Source of the DNA: Larix sibirica | Taxonomy: Eukaryota; Streptophyta; Pinopsida; Pinales; Pinaceae | Length of the DNA: 58,146 bases | NCBI GenBank assembly: GCA_004151065.3 | Contig: NWUY0304529779.1 | Coordinates: forward strand, 1-58,146 | Direction: 5' to 3' | Part shown: positions 21,721 through 31,690 of the stretch, one piece after another | How the letters are laid out: every line of letters starts with the position of its first letter | Numbering within the stretch: position 1 is the first letter of the stretch | The notes under the pieces: model-generated | Seen by the model: only the letters and a program-made list of their open reading frames with translations | Database searches by the model: none | Told to the model about the DNA's origin: nothing | Made by a program: the position numbers and the translations under genes

Positions 21721-21959
21721 ATGACACTGATTGAACCCATAAAAAAGGTTTTCTATTTACTAAAACATGGAATGAATGGGTTGGTTTATTTATTTCAATT
21801 GGGTTCTATGCACTGTGAGTGAATGTCGTCCAGCGAGTGAACGGCCTCTATGTGAGTTCCCCTCCTCCTACCATAATAAAAAGTTGGTGAATACGGAATT
21901 ATATATTGTATAGTTGAAGGAGCTTAATTCCCAGTCTCAGTTCCGATAAGTTCTAAGAT

Positions 21960-22410
21960 CATTTCAATAATACCAGTATAACCAAATCAATTGAAGCCTC
22001 CCCAGGATCATTTCAAGAAGCTGAACCGAGGAAAGCAGCATTCGCCCCAGCATCCTCAGCAGCGCCAGTTGAACCAACATTGAAATCATAAGTTCCCTTA
22101 ACAGCATAATCAGCAGTTGAAGGGGCATTTTAAGGATCATTAGAAGCAGCATTCGTTCCAGCCTTCCCAGCAGCCCCAAAAACATCAATGGAAGGAGGAT
22201 CATTTCCAACAGAGACCCAGCAGCCTTATCATAAGCACCCGTTGAACCCAACAGCAAAAGGATGACAAGCAAAGTGAGCACAAGCAATCCCAGTTTCACC
22301 AGCATCATTAATTACCACAGCACCAGAATCAGTTGAACCAACATTTACTACATAAGCGGTTGAAGGATCAGCAGCAGCCCAAGCAGAACCAGTATAATCA
22401 GCTTCATTCC
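21960..22410. repeat. AGCAGC/GTTGAACCAAC degenerate repeat field
   Basis: Words AGCAGCATTCG, ATCATTTCAA and CAGTTGAACCAACATT (exact at 22,066 and 22,330) recur with an AGCAGC background. The 114-codon minus-strand frame here is almost only L, M and other hydrophobic residues, an artefact of the repeat. No gene is called. Confidence 0.55.
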
Positions 22411-22484
22411 CACACTATTAGAAGGAGCATTGTGAAAATAGCCTGGAAGCCCAGAAGCATTTGAAATAGTTCCTTCTAACCCAA

Positions 22485-22710
22485 TTTACCATCTCGAGAG
22501 GCTACCTTTCCATATAGAATTTACCACTTGGAAAAGGCGTTTTGACTCTCACAAATATAAAGTTCCAGGGCGTTTCATTATTCTCCCTATAGGTAGGCAT
22601 ACGCTACCTTTTCACTCTACAACTTACAGTCCCCTCCCTTTGTTACCTTTATTTGAGGCTCCCATTTTTATAGTGGTGATAGGCTACCTTTGTGTCTTGA
22701 ATTAACCACT
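22485..22710 (-). repeat. GGTAAATT...GGTGGCC repeat family, locus 2 (inverted)
   Basis: Units read on the plus strand as AGGCTACCTTTCCATATAG + AATTTACCA (22,500-22,527), ACGCTACCTTTTCACTC (22,601-22,630) and AGGCTACCTTTGTGTC + AATTAACCA (22,681-22,709). Their complement is the consensus GGTAAATTxxATATxGAAAGGTAGCCT found at 12.1, 32.4 and 36.2 kb. Confidence 0.75.
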
Positions 22711-25700
22711 TTGATAGGGTCCTTCTCTTTCTTTCTTCCTTACCTTCCTTCCTTGCGGGAATTTGATAAAAAGGAATGTTTTATTACCCCAGACCACGCT
22801 CCATACCTACTAGTTAATAGCGTACGTAATAGGCATTGAAAGTTATCCTACCAGGATAGTTGCCTTTAAACAAAAAAAGTGACTGGACAATCAGAGCAAG
22901 CCCTATCCCATCCATGCAAATCGTCGTTAAGAGAGAGCACCTAGTACCCTTTGGCCACCCACGATCTATGCGTAACCTAACTCTATAAACACGTGCGTGT
23001 AAGCACTCTCTTGTATGTTGCATGGGTTATCTCCTTCTTTCTCGAGTTTAGAAAGGGGGTACTTATATCACATTTACTACTATTTGTAGAAGGAGCCAGG
23101 TAGCCAAGCGGACCAAGCGGATTCTATTCTAGTAATTGAATATAGAGAGGAACCAAGCCCTTAGGTCTTCCCAAGTCACAAACAGTTAATTAGAAAGTAC
23201 CCTATGTGCGCATGGTAGCAAGTTTCAGTAACAGTGCAAGTACCAGGAAGTGTATGCTATCAAGTACCCTCCCTATATAGTACAATCAACCCTGTGGAAC
23301 TGGCCTATTGGAACTGGTAAATTGAGAAAGCAAACTGGGCGTCAATCAAGTAGCTGTTTCCGGGTCAGCCAGCCCCGTTAGAGTTAGGTGGGACTGTCCC
23401 AAAACGAGTACCAATTTGATCCAATGAGGAGGCACTATGAAAAAGGCTTGGTTGGTAAGGTGGCTAGCTGTTTCCTTAAGGATAAGGTTGGGTAGGCATG
23501 TTCATGCTGCACTGACTAGAGCTTCTAGGCAATGAGGGCTATCCCAGCAAGCGATAAAAAGAAATCCCCAGTTCTTATTCCATCCGGGGTTGAATGAAAA
23601 GCGGCCTGCCTTCCACTCGGCGACTACTTACTAGCAATGAATCCTGGCAAAGAAAACTGTCTATCAACTTCATTCAACGACTACCGACTATGCAGCACCT
23701 TCGGGCATATCTGATTGCCTATGACTGGCAATGACTACTTGGCACTGACCAGAGGTTTCTAGCTGCACCAACCAGAGGTTTCTGTTGCACCTTCTAGCTT
23801 ATACTGACTCCTGAATTGACTAGCGGGAAAGAGTCCTGGCATCGGCACAGGTGTTTGTCAATGAGGCGTATGACCCTTTCACAGGTGCATCGTAAGTAAT
23901 GCATTGTGATGTCATCCAATCGAGGATTGTTCCGTAGCGTTAAGTGACTACGAGGTGTAGGTTCGAGGGCATATGTTCCAAGGGCTATTTGCAAAGGCTG
24001 AGGTTTTAGGAATGAGAGGTAGTATTTATAGCAGATGTATGAGTAAGATAGCTAGGTTAAGTGTAACCAGTAAAAAAAGGTAAGCCATGACCCGCTGTCA
24101 CCGACTGTATCCGGCTCGGCTATGACTGGTCTTCTTATATCTGACTATGCTCGGCTATCAACTATGATCGACTACTTGGCACAGATAATAGCTTAATGCA
24201 CTGACTGTATAGAGCAGTGACCAGAGCTTCTATAGAGCTAGCACTGACCAGAGCAGCCCACCATGAGAGTATAGCATACCATGAGTAGAACTTTCCATGA
24301 GTAGAGCTTTTTTCATGCACTGAGTGAGAAGAGCTTATAGGCACTGACCTTATCCAGCCCGGTAGCTAAGCCGATTAGCCAAGTTGAATAGCCAAGCATC
24401 CATCCCATTTGATTAGCCCAGTTGAGTCTCCCATTCAATTAGCCAAGTCCGAGTATCAAAGGCAAGCAATTACCACCGGCTGACACTGGGTATTGGCAAT
24501 GACACTATGGGCTATGACTGGCACTGAACCCTGGGATCGACTGGATTGATTCTTGGATCAACTCTTTCTGAACACGTTCAGCAAGAAGCTGCCTGCCCTT
24601 CTCTGTCCACTATGGGATGACCAGCAGTCTGGGTCTGGAAGGCCTAACCCTTGCTTGTTGTAACTGCAATGAAATGTCCAAAGGGAGGGAGGGATATGGA
24701 TTGACTTTGTCTCGAAACGTTCGTTCATAACAACCGGCGTTCCTGCTGCCTTTATTTCCATTTTCCCCACCCACATAAATAGGGGTCCCACTCTATCCAA
24801 AATGTGTAATTGAAACAAAGTTTCGGCCCTTCTCCCTTTGGTCGAGTGGGTTCGTACCTCACTCCCTCACCCCCTCGTCTGATCAATCAAGAAGTAAGAC
24901 AACGACCGTGCCATGCTCAAAGTAAATGTGAATAGGCCAAAGAAAGTAAATATACTGTGAAAAGTGTGTACCTCCTCCCTATTAGATTCTGCTGGCAGTA
25001 GTTCCTAAGGCAGTTCCGATCCGATAATTCCACGACTTAGCTGAGCTGTCCAACAGAACGTGTTCCTGTAGGCCAGCAGGTAAATATAAAGCCCGCCTGA
25101 AAAGACGTATATGAACTAAAAGGTGTTGTGCAGAAATAACATATATAAAGGCAGCCCAAATCTAAAGCGGTGAGGCACGGAGTGATATCATCATCTGAAA
25201 GGGGCACCTGGTGTTGGATGGTTCTTCCAGTTGATCCAGAAAACGTCCTCTCCTTTTAGTCGAGCGGCTCCGCTCCCCAGATGCGTGCGCATTTTCCTAA
25301 TCAAAGATTGTTGTTAAGTCGGTGACGCTGTTTGGGCTAACAAAGTATGTATAGGTAGTATGGATCGATCAAGATACTAAGTTCCTGTTCGGATGGAATC
25401 AGTTCTATTTGCAACTTAATAATAGCCAGTTCATCATGATCCCTATAAAGTAAAAGCGTCCTTCCATAAAACTTACCGCTTCAACCTATTAAACCTACTT
25501 CATCATTTATCGAGGGAGTGCCGCCTGCCCCCCACCTAGTGCCTTCAGACCGAGGGAGCCCGGAAGAAGAAATGAGTGAACAGGCAGGCGCGAAAGCGGT
25601 AGAGAATAGAAGGAAGGAGGACCAACTGGCTAGCTAGGAATAACTTATTCATTTTAATACCGGCTACCAACCCCACCTGAATACCTAGTGCCTTCTACCT

Positions 25701-26160
25701 ATATGAAATAGAGAATTACTTTATGACACTTCAGCTTTCGTTTTATAACCATTCCACGCTACGACTTATCGTCATGACTCCACCAAGGTTCAGTGCTTCC
25801 TGAATACAATTAAGCACTCCGTGTCTTCTTGCTTTTAGGGGGGACCTGGGAAAACTGGCTGGAATACTCTCGTACAGCTACCCAGTTGAATCATGCGTGG
25901 AAACAGCCCTCTTGGATTTTATTAGATGAGATGAGATTTTACGTGCGTACTTAGGTTGGCACTTTGAGCATTTGTATGTACTTTTTATGTTGAATCGAAG
26001 AATGCCAGTTGGACTGCTACCACCAGTTGTGGGATCGTAGCGTGGGGACTACCCCGTTTATTAACGACTGCCAGAAGGAAGAGAAGATTGGGGATAAGCA
26101 CTTAGACCGTTCCTTGACTATTGAATTTATGAAGCTTACCCTGCTTTTACTCTCTCTAAC
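22711..26160. other. Gene-free stretch with repeat fields
   Basis: From 23,600 to 24,550 runs a GCACTGACCAGAG / GACTATGCAGC field, followed inside 24,355-24,466 by inverted copies of the CTTGGATACTCAACTGG family. A GTCGAGCGGCTCCGC copy lies at 25,259-25,273. No gene, tRNA or rRNA is recognised. Confidence 0.5.
25259..25273 (+). repeat. GTCGAGCGGCTCCGC dispersed 15-mer
   Basis: This exact 15-mer is found inverted at 28,109-28,123. Truncated copies are GAGCGGCTCCGC at 31,912-31,923, GTCGAGCGGCTC at 38,986-38,997 and GAGCGGCTCGC at 27,377-27,387. They stand out as GC-rich islands in AT-richer DNA. Confidence 0.75.
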
Positions 26161-26161
26161 A

Positions 26162-26239
26162 ACCCACCCTATCCCTTTTTATTCTATTTCAATCCCCTTA
26201 TCGTTCCTGTTTACTTTTCCCTTTTATTCTTATTTCCGT
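26162..26239 (+). repeat. Exact 78 bp repeat R3, copy 2
   Basis: It is identical over 78 bases to 13,030-13,107 and in the same orientation. Flanks are unrelated: copy 1 is followed by ATGTGCATATTG, copy 2 by CCCCCTCTACC. It lies within a chance frame at 26,009-26,323 that is not considered a gene. Confidence 0.97.
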
Positions 26240-28350
26240 CCCCCTCTACCTTTACTCTTCCTTCCAGATTGCGTGAGAACTTATATATATATATTCTATC
26301 TCTATTTACGTGTTTATCAATGAATCATAATGAATCATATCGTATAAAAGAAATATCTATTACTTATGTATTTCTGCTTTTCTGCTCAGTTCAGTAGGGT
26401 GAAAAATACTTACTCTAGGAAAGACGAGTCCCCAAGATCCCGGGACTAATAAATGACTTATGTCACCTACACCTATAACAAAATTACCCGGTCACTTATT
26501 CCTAACTATTACATTTCCTAACTATTACATTCATTATCCGCCTATAACTTATTAGTAACCGATGAATTGAAAAGACCTTATCCGTTGGGATGAATTTCAG
26601 AGTTGTCCCCGTGGTAGGACCTTTTGAGGCCTTGAGAGGTTCCTTAGTCTTATACCTGCTCTTTTTTAGGGGCCTCATCTCTATAGATATCTGTTATCTT
26701 AAGATGTTTTTTCCTCGATATAGATGGATATAGTAAGACGTTCACCTTCATACGGGAGATTATCTGTACGGGATCTGCATATAAGGGTGTGACCGAAGTA
26801 GCACCTCCTCACTATAAGGGCGCCCAGCCTTCTTTAGTTCATTCATATGACTGAAGGAAGTAATAATTATGCAACTGGCGGGGAGCTTTCCTTCTATTCT
26901 ATTTTGCAACCGAAGGGAGCAGTCAATAATGGGTAAAGGTGCAGCCAAATATGTAATATTATGAGTGGCCTGCCTTCTTACATTAATTACCTGACCTGCT
27001 ATAGATTTCTTATATAAATAAATTATATCCTTATCTCCCTTCCTACAAAACAGGAGCTGAAAACTGAAAAGGGGTTGGTTATTTTGAGAGAAAAGGAGCT
27101 TTGTACAGAATAGAGTTACATCATTTGAAGTACTGCCGCGTAAGTACTGTTCCTGGGGGAAGGAAACAGCAGTTAAAGAGAGGGTTGCTAACGTATAACT
27201 GAAGGACCTGCCTTTATAAGGCAAAAATTAAGCTTTTATCTTGGCAAATAGCTCGACCTAAGGGAGGAGCGTGCTTTGCTTCCTCATAAATAGTGAAATT
27301 CCCTCATGAATAGCTTCCGGCGAAGAACGTGTTTGTGTCTATCTCGTGGTGTGGCATGATGGATAGCCTAGTCTCTGAGCGGCTCGCTATCGCTCAACAT
27401 AATTCCGCCCGGCGGAAGAGAGCCGGATTGAACTCACTTAGCTGGGTGTAGGTCTGCCTGTTAGTCGTCCCTTAGGTGCATCCCCAACGAGGCAAGTTTC
27501 AGCAAGCACAGTTTCATTCTTAATCCCAGGACCAGGAACCAGGCAATTTCACGAACCATGTCTTTCCCATCCATGTGACTGCTGGGTTTTATACAATCCA
27601 TTATTTATTGCAACTGGGCTTTGGACAACCCATCAAGTATTGCTGGGCTTAGCACAACCCATTAAATGCTGCTGGACTTAGGCTTTTCTCAATTAGAAAC
27701 TGGCAGTGATACAGCTACTAAGATATGTCCCCCATAAGCGGTTGCACAAAGGCTTTTATACAGCTACTCAAATACGATATAGTCTGGGATAAGGCTGTTA
27801 TTTCATGGATCATATTATAGGCCAATTGGTGCTATTATAAGTCCTCATTTTCAAGTACTATCTTGCCTCCTTACTTAACTTACCTTATGGGATTATTAAA
27901 TGGTTATATTGCTTAACTCATTACTTGCATTATAGGTAGGTCTGCAATTATTTATTTGAATTAGGGAAGCCTACATTTTCTTTCTATGGATTATGGCCCA
28001 GTTAGTTCTTACGGTACAGGGCGAATTACCCCGATCTTTTCCCGTAGGGGGTGAGCCCACCGCCCAAATAAAAAAGATTCACTTAGAATATCTTCTTCAA
28101 TCATTAGGGCGGAGCCGCTCGACCATAAGGGAGAGGTTTTATATCAAATATTTTGAGCTTATCATTTCAACTACCTTTAGATAAGGGTAGACCATATTCC
28201 TATTGGCGGAGACTGCTCTTGGCTCGCCATTGGCCATGCCTCTCAAAACTATTCTCTTGCCATCTGCTGCATTGAATCCCAATTCTATGGTCTGATAGTT
28301 CTGTGAAATAGTGCCCAAAGTGCTAAGCCACTGTGTTGTAAAACATACTG
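26240..28350. other. Gene-free stretch; doubtful frame and TGCTGGG repeats
   Basis: The minus-strand frame 26,760-27,224 (154 codons) opens at TTG, has its first internal methionine only near residue 127, and shows no family. It is not called a gene. From 27,580 to 27,690 three to four units of ~30 bp (GCTGGGCTTAGCACAACCCA) form a small tandem array. The exact 15-mer GCGGAGCCGCTCGAC lies at 28,109-28,123. Confidence 0.5.
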
Positions 28351-28352
28351 TA

Positions 28353-28724
28353 TCAATTTATTGGCCTAATATGCTTGCTATAGATCCTCTTCCAATGTAG
28401 TCCATATAATCTAGTCCAACACGAAGTTAGTAAGATACAGGGTGAGGCGTCCGATGTAAGCAGCGGACAGTTCCTAATGCTATGGTTAGGGCTTTTACAA
28501 CGGAAACAAGTATTTGGTAAATTGATCTTGATACAAATTAACCCTAAGGCAAATGCGTTTCTGCAGACGAGGGTAAAAAAACCGCAGGGGTTCATGAAAA
28601 ATGAACTGTCCAAGCAGAGCAGAGATGCGCTTAAGGGAATCCCAATATTGCATGGGGAAGCCTGGGAATTGAACCCAAACAGGACAATGCAGCTGAGCTT
28701 ACTTGTTGGCAGAAAAGTGATCAT
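28353..28724 (-). pseudogene. ORF with CCHC zinc knuckle, retroelement-like
   Basis: This 123-codon ATG frame on the minus strand contains CFRCKSPNHSIRNC at residues 73-86, a perfect C-x2-C-x4-H-x4-C zinc knuckle. It is preceded by ICIKINLPN, as in the nucleic-acid-binding domain of plant LINE ORF1 or gag-like (DUF4283-linked) proteins. The first 60 residues resemble nothing known to me, and sequence after the knuckle is short. It is most likely a fragment of a nuclear-type retroelement. The knuckle is intact, but a length of 123 residues is far below that of a full gag or ORF1. No partner domain is visible on either side. Confidence 0.55.
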
Positions 28725-29594
28725 ACCACTCTTACAGCACTACCGAGGTGTTGCGGGAAAATAAAGGACCACACATGACTACCTCAGCAGCGTGCTTACT
28801 CTACCTAAAGGATAACTGGATAAAGCCTTTTTTCAGGCTCCGAGTGTGCATGCAAACCCTTGCCAAACGGCTCCCGGGCCTCTTTCACCCAGGCCCTAAT
28901 TACAGACTAAGGGGGGACTCTTCCTACGAAATAACCTAAAAGGGTGCGACTCTTCAGATCGTTACAAACAAGAACATATTCATCAACATGAATCTCAATA
29001 AAAATTGAATTATAAGTAATTACTGTACCTCGTTGTAAACTTTTGGAACAAAATTTCGCAACACTTTCGGAGGCACCATGGCTTACATTGGTCTTGCTTT
29101 TCCGGAAATATCCTGCGGTCCTTTTTGAGATAAATCAGGAAATAGGGCGGCCATTTGGCCCCCTCCCTCAGTATGGCGGCCAAGCCAAGGCCCGCTGGCC
29201 AACTAAAGCAGTAAATGTTTTATATCCAAAAAGAAAACTAATAACATGGCCAGTTATTGCGGCCAGGACACTCAATCTTGCAGAATCAGCTTAGGGAATT
29301 CAAACCCTAGCGGAGCTCCATCCTTCGAGCAATGTATATTGTCGAAACACTTCCTACTCTAAATACACTTGGTTATATGTTCAGGAATAAAATAAAAAAA
29401 CATTTCTCTGGGCTATGAACAAGATTATAGAATGTAAATACCATAAATGATTACATAATTAGTAAGGTATGCAATAATTTAACATCACCGGCCCGTCCCC
29501 CTCCCCAAATGGCTATGACGATTCCTTGCAATAAAATGGTTTAGTGTAGTAGGCTACACAGTTGTTCTTTGTATGATGATGGGTGCACTTTGGT
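28725..29594. other. Gene-free stretch
   Basis: No gene is supported. Short plus-strand frames at 28,748-28,939 and 29,043-29,294 carry no recognised motif. The flank up to 29,590 is unremarkable and leads directly into the integrase relic. Confidence 0.4.
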
Positions 29595-30235
29595 TGACCG
29601 TCATTGATCATCTCCGACCGTGATGGTAGATTTGTTAGCTAATTTTGACAAGTACTATGTGGATTGATGGATAATAAGTTGAAGAGGAGTGTTGCCTTCC
29701 ACCCTCAGATAGCCGGGTATACAGAGGTAGTAAATTGCAGCATCGTAAACTGTTGCGACTTTGAAATCACAAACATCCGAAAACATGGATGCAAAGTTCG
29801 AACCTCTGATATGCGCAACATAGTGACAATTGTGTAGTGCATAGTGCGACAGGTACTTTACCGTTTCAAGTATGCATTGGATTTATTGCCGAGGTGACGA
29901 CGACTGAGGCTGTTGCGCATGGGTAAGATATAAGGTTTATTGACCGCATCCAGAATAGAAATTCTCAAGTGCAACATGCTTTTCATAAGAATCATCAAAA
30001 GCAAAATACAATTGCGCAAATCGCCAGTTTTGCACAGGAGATATAGTAAGGTTTTCTCTTTTTAAAGAGCACTTTAAGGAAAAAGACACAAAGATAAAGC
30101 TGCTTAGATATGACCCTTACACCATCATCGGGCAGATTGGAGAGAACACGTTCAAGTTGGACCTACTAGCCAGCATGGTAATTCATCTATTATTAAACGC
30201 TGATTGCGTAAAGCTTTATGACTATTTGTAATAAG
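29595..30235 (+). pseudogene. Ty3/gypsy integrase C-terminal half relic
   Basis: Pieces in plus-strand order are ISDRDGRFVS (second catalytic Asp), GLMDNKLKRSVAFHPQ and AGYTEVVN (catalytic Glu), PFQVCIGFIAEV, FIDRIQNRNSQVQHAFHKN, then YDPYTIIGQIGENTFKLDLL and ADCVKLYDY. This is the familiar series from the D,D-35-E core to the C-terminal tail of Ty3/gypsy integrases of plants. Frames change and stops interrupt. The element differs from that at 4.7-5.6 kb, whose C-terminus is of another subfamily, so at least two gypsy lineages contributed to this window. Confidence 0.87.
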
Positions 30236-31080
30236 TTGAAAGAGCGTGAAAAGGTATGTTGATGTATCAAGTGGTATGATTGATCCGGGATCTAAACGTG
30301 ACTTTTTCCAGTAATTAATATCTATTATTAATTGTGAATGCTGTGGTTTGTCCACCTCAATGGGCAGGTAGGATTTCTGAATGGGCTGGTAGGGTATTAT
30401 GTTCCCTCCCTCAACTCAATAGGTTGGTAGGATTCAAGAAGTAATAGGTTGAATCCAATAAGTAAGAAGTTGGTTGATCCAGATAAAAACTGAATGCAGG
30501 TAATAAAGTTTACTAACATAACTGAAAATGGCTTTTAAGCTCGTTAAAATGCATGTCTGTCTAAACAAGGTACCTCTCTCTTACTTCAATAAGTACGGTT
30601 GCTGTAATCAAAGTAGTAGGTGATCTATCGACTAAATGACGACTAAATTACGTATATAGAAATCTGAAAAGATCAGGGCAGTCAAAATGGGTATGTTACT
30701 AGGTGCCATAGACTAGGAGTGAAGTGTTCTTCCTTCCTGCCTTCCTGTCTGCGTAAGAGTAAAGAGTTAAGTTGCCTGGCTGCTGAACAAAGTATAAAAG
30801 AGAAGATGTCAAGGTTGTTCCCCGGAGGTTCCTTAGCGGGTGTATTCGGTGATAAGATAAAGAAAGGTAAAGGTATGTAGGAATAGGTCTGACAGAGTGG
30901 GTGGGTGGGAACCTACTTTACTTTACGAAATATAGACGATAATACTAATCACTATCTGTTCTGCCATAACTGAACCAACATAGAAGCTTATTAAGATATC
31001 CCGATCTATCCCTCCTCTATCTGTTTATTATAGTTCGACCATTACTGAGATAAGGCAACTATAACGTATAGAACAAATTA
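30236..31080. other. Gene-free stretch with ATAGGTTG/TGGGCAGGTAGG repeats
   Basis: From 30,355 to 30,500 words like TGGGCTGGTAGGGT, AATAGGTTGGTAGGATTC and AATAGGTTGAATCCAATAAG form a small degenerate array. No gene is seen. Confidence 0.45.
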
Positions 31081-31087
31081 GAATCAT

Positions 31088-31330
31088 AAGGGATAGTGGG
31101 GCTGCGATGGTGGTTACTATGATAGCTGCGATGATACGGCTGCGATGGTGGCTGCGATGGTGGCTGCTATGGTGGGCTGCTATGAGCTACAACTATGATA
31201 CGGCTGCTATGGTACGGCTGGACGTTTGAGACGGCTGGTCTGTTGATACGGATGAACGGTTGCTACGTATGTACTGTTTCTACGTCTGGAATGATGATAC
31301 GGCTGGAATGGTTCTACGGCTGACTTGAAA
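31088..31330 (+). repeat. Tandem array of GCTGCGATGGTG-like units
   Basis: Units of 12-15 bp (GGCTGCGATGGTG, GGCTGCTATGGTG, GATACGGCTG) repeat about sixteen times with increasing variation to the right, ending near TACGGCTGGAATGGTTCTACG. This is a minisatellite-like array. Confidence 0.85.
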
Positions 31331-31504
31331 TTGAATAGGATGGTCTGTTCGGACTGTACTGGTAAATACGGGGTACGTACAAGATGGAAGCATATTACAG
31401 TTTTATCTGGCTAGGCACATATTCATTCAGTTACGATAATATATATATGCACCTTAAATAGTATTTTAGTAATAATATATATATCTAAGCATAGTAATAC
31501 TAAC

Positions 31505-31690
31505 TATACTATAAGGCATCTAAAGCATCTAGCCAAGCATCTAAAGAGAGAGAGGAGCATCTAGCTGACATCTAACCTAGCTAGCTGACATCTAACCGAG
31601 ATAGCTGACATCTAGCCGAAAGGATATATCTAGCCGAGAGCATCTAGCCGAGAGCATCTAACCGAGAGCATCATCTAAAGAGAGAGAGCA
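31505..31690 (+). repeat. Tandem array of (A)GCATCTAGCCGAGA units
   Basis: Units of 13-18 bp such as GAGCATCTAGCCGA, TAGCTGACATCTAACC and AAAGAGAGAGAGCATC repeat about ten to twelve times. Adjacent units differ by single bases or GA-run length. A GAGAGAGAG tract occurs at both ends of the array. Confidence 0.88.

Noticed and set aside
21964-22308. 114-codon hydrophobic minus-strand frame as a transporter fragment
   Set aside because: It is nearly pure L/M/I and arises from the AGCAGC/TTGAACCAAC degenerate repeat read in antisense.
15872-25183. 16-base inverted match TCACTCCGTGCCTCAC / GTGAGGCACGGAGTGA
   Set aside because: A match of this length is about what chance gives once in a 58 kb window, and it does not extend.
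26760-27224. 154-codon minus-strand frame as a gene
   Set aside because: It starts at TTG with the first ATG near residue 127, and shows no motif.
28670-28700. Minus-strand GGGTTCAATTCCCAGGC as a tRNA T-arm
   Set aside because: It lies within the zinc-knuckle ORF and no other cloverleaf elements fit around it.
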